The translations under genes were made by a program, and so were the position numbers. From positions 2,232,001-2,296,000 of the forward strand of contig OY978099.1 in assembly GCA_963854735.1 (NCBI GenBank): DNA of 64,000 nt, written 5' to 3'. Positions 62,421 to 64,000 of this stretch are shown here, in pieces (the first letter of the stretch is position 1; every line of letters starts with the position of its first letter). This DNA comes from Marvania coccoides. Lineage: Eukaryota; Chlorophyta; Trebouxiophyceae; Chlorellales; Chlorellaceae. Under the pieces are notes generated by a model. That model was not told the DNA's origin. It did no database searches and saw nothing but the letters and a program-made list of their open reading frames with translations.

Positions 62421-63575
62421 ATGTCAGGCAAGCTTTTGTTATGGCTCGCTTTGGCGTTCTTTTTCCTCCTTACTCTAGCACCATTCTCTTATTTGGAAGG
62501 CAGCAAAACCCTTCTATTGCAAAATCCATTTAACATAAAAACACAAATTCCCCAGACTCCTGCGGATATTTCATGTACCAAGCGCATTCAGCGATGTCCC
62601 CATCAGCAATTTAATACGTGGTGCACTCAAGTTTATGGAAATGAGACTGTACTGCGTGAACCGCGACTAAGAGATATTAGACGCAGTGAACCTTCGCCTC
62701 TGAATTTAAAAAATTTCACAATCGTGGCAGATTTGCGATGTACGACAGCAATGCACCGCACTGCATATTTTCACATGATTGCCGACTGTTTACTTCCTAT
62801 GACACCTTTGCTTGTTTCGAAAGAATTGCAAAATCAAAACTTTATCTGGTTAGCAGAACCCGACCATGGTTATCGCCTAATGGAGCTTGGGCTTGTGTCG
62901 TGGGACAAACTGCGCACAGTAGAAGAACACACATCAACACCAATCCTAGCTAATGAAATATGGGCGCCAGATGTCTCCCAGAATCATGTGTACAGCGAAG
63001 TTTCTCAACAGTGTGCCTCTACATTCCGACATGCCGTGATTGCCAAGATCGGCCCCTCCCAACTTAATGTCTGCTACAACCGTACTATATTATTTGTATG
63101 GCGAAATACGAATGCAGGAAGAAATATTGTCGGTGATCATGAGTTACTTTCGAATCTCACTGCAGCATTCCCATTCCTTCGTGTCCAGTACTTTTGGGGA
63201 AATGAATCATTCTTAGAAACAGCAAAAATGTTTGCATCTGCCAAAATAATAATTGGACCCCATGGCGCTGGAATTATAAACTGTGTATTCTGCCAAGATG
63301 ATTCCCTGTTAATAGAAGTAACACGGACAACGCTGTCTGGCTATTTGTGGCGGACGAACCTTGCCATGCTTACCCATGCTGGAATCCCATCTTATATGCA
63401 CGCAATACACTTGATGAAAATGTACGAGAGGCGAGGTGATTTTGTCAATGCCTCAGCTCCTGTACCAATTACTGAAGCTGCAAAAACTATGCCATTTTAT
63501 CTTGGGACCGAAGATATTCTAAGCATTTTAGTGAAGCTCGGCAATTTTACTTCAAGATGCTGGCACAATAGCTGA
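62421..63575 (+). CDS. GT61-family glycosyltransferase
   Basis: An intronless ORF of 384 codons. LLLWLALAFFFLLTLAPFSY is a strong signal anchor directly after the ATG. RTAYFHMIADCLLPMTPLLV is the N/Y-x-x-H-x-x-x-D segment, and ILFVWRNTNAGRNIVGDHEL is the R-x-x-x-x-R-R-x-x-x-N-type donor-side strand. ETAKMFASAKIIIGPHGAGI followed by LLIEV is the textbook GT61 C-terminal signature. It is closer to classic EOGT/XYXT members than the other GT61 at 21942. Golgi type II topology; the donor (xylose, arabinose or GlcNAc in known relatives) is unknown. Several N-x-S/T sites. The stop is TGA. Confidence 0.85.
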   Translation: MSGKLLLWLALAFFFLLTLAPFSYLEGSKTLLLQNPFNIKTQIPQTPADISCTKRIQRCPHQQFNTWCTQVYGNETVLREPRLRDIRRSEPSPLNLKNFTIVADLRCTTAMHRTAYFHMIADCLLPMTPLLVSKELQNQNFIWLAEPDHGYRLMELGLVSWDKLRTVEEHTSTPILANEIWAPDVSQNHVYSEVSQQCASTFRHAVIAKIGPSQLNVCYNRTILFVWRNTNAGRNIVGDHELLSNLTAAFPFLRVQYFWGNESFLETAKMFASAKIIIGPHGAGIINCVFCQDDSLLIEVTRTTLSGYLWRTNLAMLTHAGIPSYMHAIHLMKMYERRGDFVNASAPVPITEAAKTMPFYLGTEDILSILVKLGNFTSRCWHNS

Positions 63576-63689
63576 TTCACTCAATGTAATGATAATCAGG
63601 CCAGCCGATTTGCTCATTTGAAAATGAAGGGTCTAAAAAGAAAGCAAGTGTTAAGGGAACTTCATTTTGTGCTCGGCAGCATTTTTTCG

Positions 63690-64000
63690 TATGCCCAATA
63701 GGCGCCGAGGATAATTAAGCTCGGTCTTATTTCTCAACAAAAATAAGATTTAAAGAGACCCCAGGGGGAGGACAGCTAAAGTAGGTGCACATTTCCTACT
63801 GAACAGGTTTCCCTCGTCCACCACTGTGGTTAAAGTCCCTAGCTTAAGGCAGGCTTAAGTTTGGCTTATGGTCCTCAGCCTAGCTTAAGGCTGGCTTGCC
63901 CATGGCTTACGATATTGCGACACTCCCATTTTGTAATAACCCCCTCCAGAAGTATAGGCAGATTGTTCCTTCAGCTTGCTAAATCTATTAAAATACTTAA
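63690..64000 (+). repeat. Joint RA and RB repeat copy at window edge
   Basis: RA sequence at 63690-63815 (GCCCAATAGGCGCCGAGGATAATTAAGC, CCCCAGGGGGAGGACAGC, AGTAGGTGCACATTTCCTACT) is followed, after a TAAGGC/GGCTTA-rich stretch (63838-63912), by RB sequence from about 63940 (GCTAAATCTATTAAAATACTTAA). The same RA then RB order occurs at 8645-8965. The unit runs off the window. Confidence 0.65.

Noticed and set aside
1..64000. tRNA, rRNA, riboswitch or bacterial operon features
   Set aside because: No cloverleaf, rRNA core or Shine-Dalgarno pattern was recognised by eye. A covariance-model scan would be decisive but cannot be run here.

Overview
This window looks like nuclear DNA of a eukaryotic microalga. 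Protein genes carry short GT-AG introns (about 65-100 bp), there are no bacterial operons, and plant/green-algal telomere-type motifs (TTTAGGG and TTTTAGGG) occur internally at many places. A green alga is my best guess (moderate confidence). No rRNA, tRNA or CRISPR array was recognised.

Two kinds of DNA alternate. The first is AT-rich single-copy islands, each holding one or two genes for Golgi or cytosolic glycan work: SAM methyltransferases (7124-8011, 33558-34733, 50011-50871), SGNH/PC-esterase-type O-acyltransferase-like proteins (11106-12179, 26891-27922), a DegT/StrS sugar aminotransferase with an in-frame stop (15030-16151), two GT23-like fucosyltransferase paralogues (16477-17757, 52508-54002), two GT61 glycosyltransferases (21942-23330, 62421-63575) and a GT11-like protein (56547-57632). 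Nearly all are type II membrane proteins with N-glycosylation sites. Together they could build and decorate a surface polysaccharide with deoxy-amino sugar, fucose, methyl and acyl groups. Low GC plus this gene content recalls the small outlier chromosome of Mamiellales; that comparison is inference.

The second is GC-rich mobile DNA. A non-LTR retrotransposon (LINE) family with an APE endonuclease, an ADD-type RT, a C-terminal CCHC knuckle and an (ATGT)n 3' tail is present in about 20 pieces. One copy (38285-46076, minus) is split by a gag-only LTR retrotransposon (40361-43835) with a perfect 5-bp target duplication. A Ty3/gypsy relic (18350-21124) is itself split by a LINE. Tnp2/EnSpm-like DNA transposon pieces lie at 634-4996 and 46130-46790, and a PIF1-like helicase fragment at 57660-58010.

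The most unusual item is a module found twice (28881-31640 and 59780-61776): an HUH-type Rep-like gene on the minus strand, divergent from a small Lys/Glu-rich gene on the plus strand, with 15-bp direct repeats in the shared intergenic space. A third, solo copy of the small gene is at 32517-33162. This looks like a decayed rolling-circle-type mobile element (replitron-like or CRESS-Rep-like) with its own partner gene.
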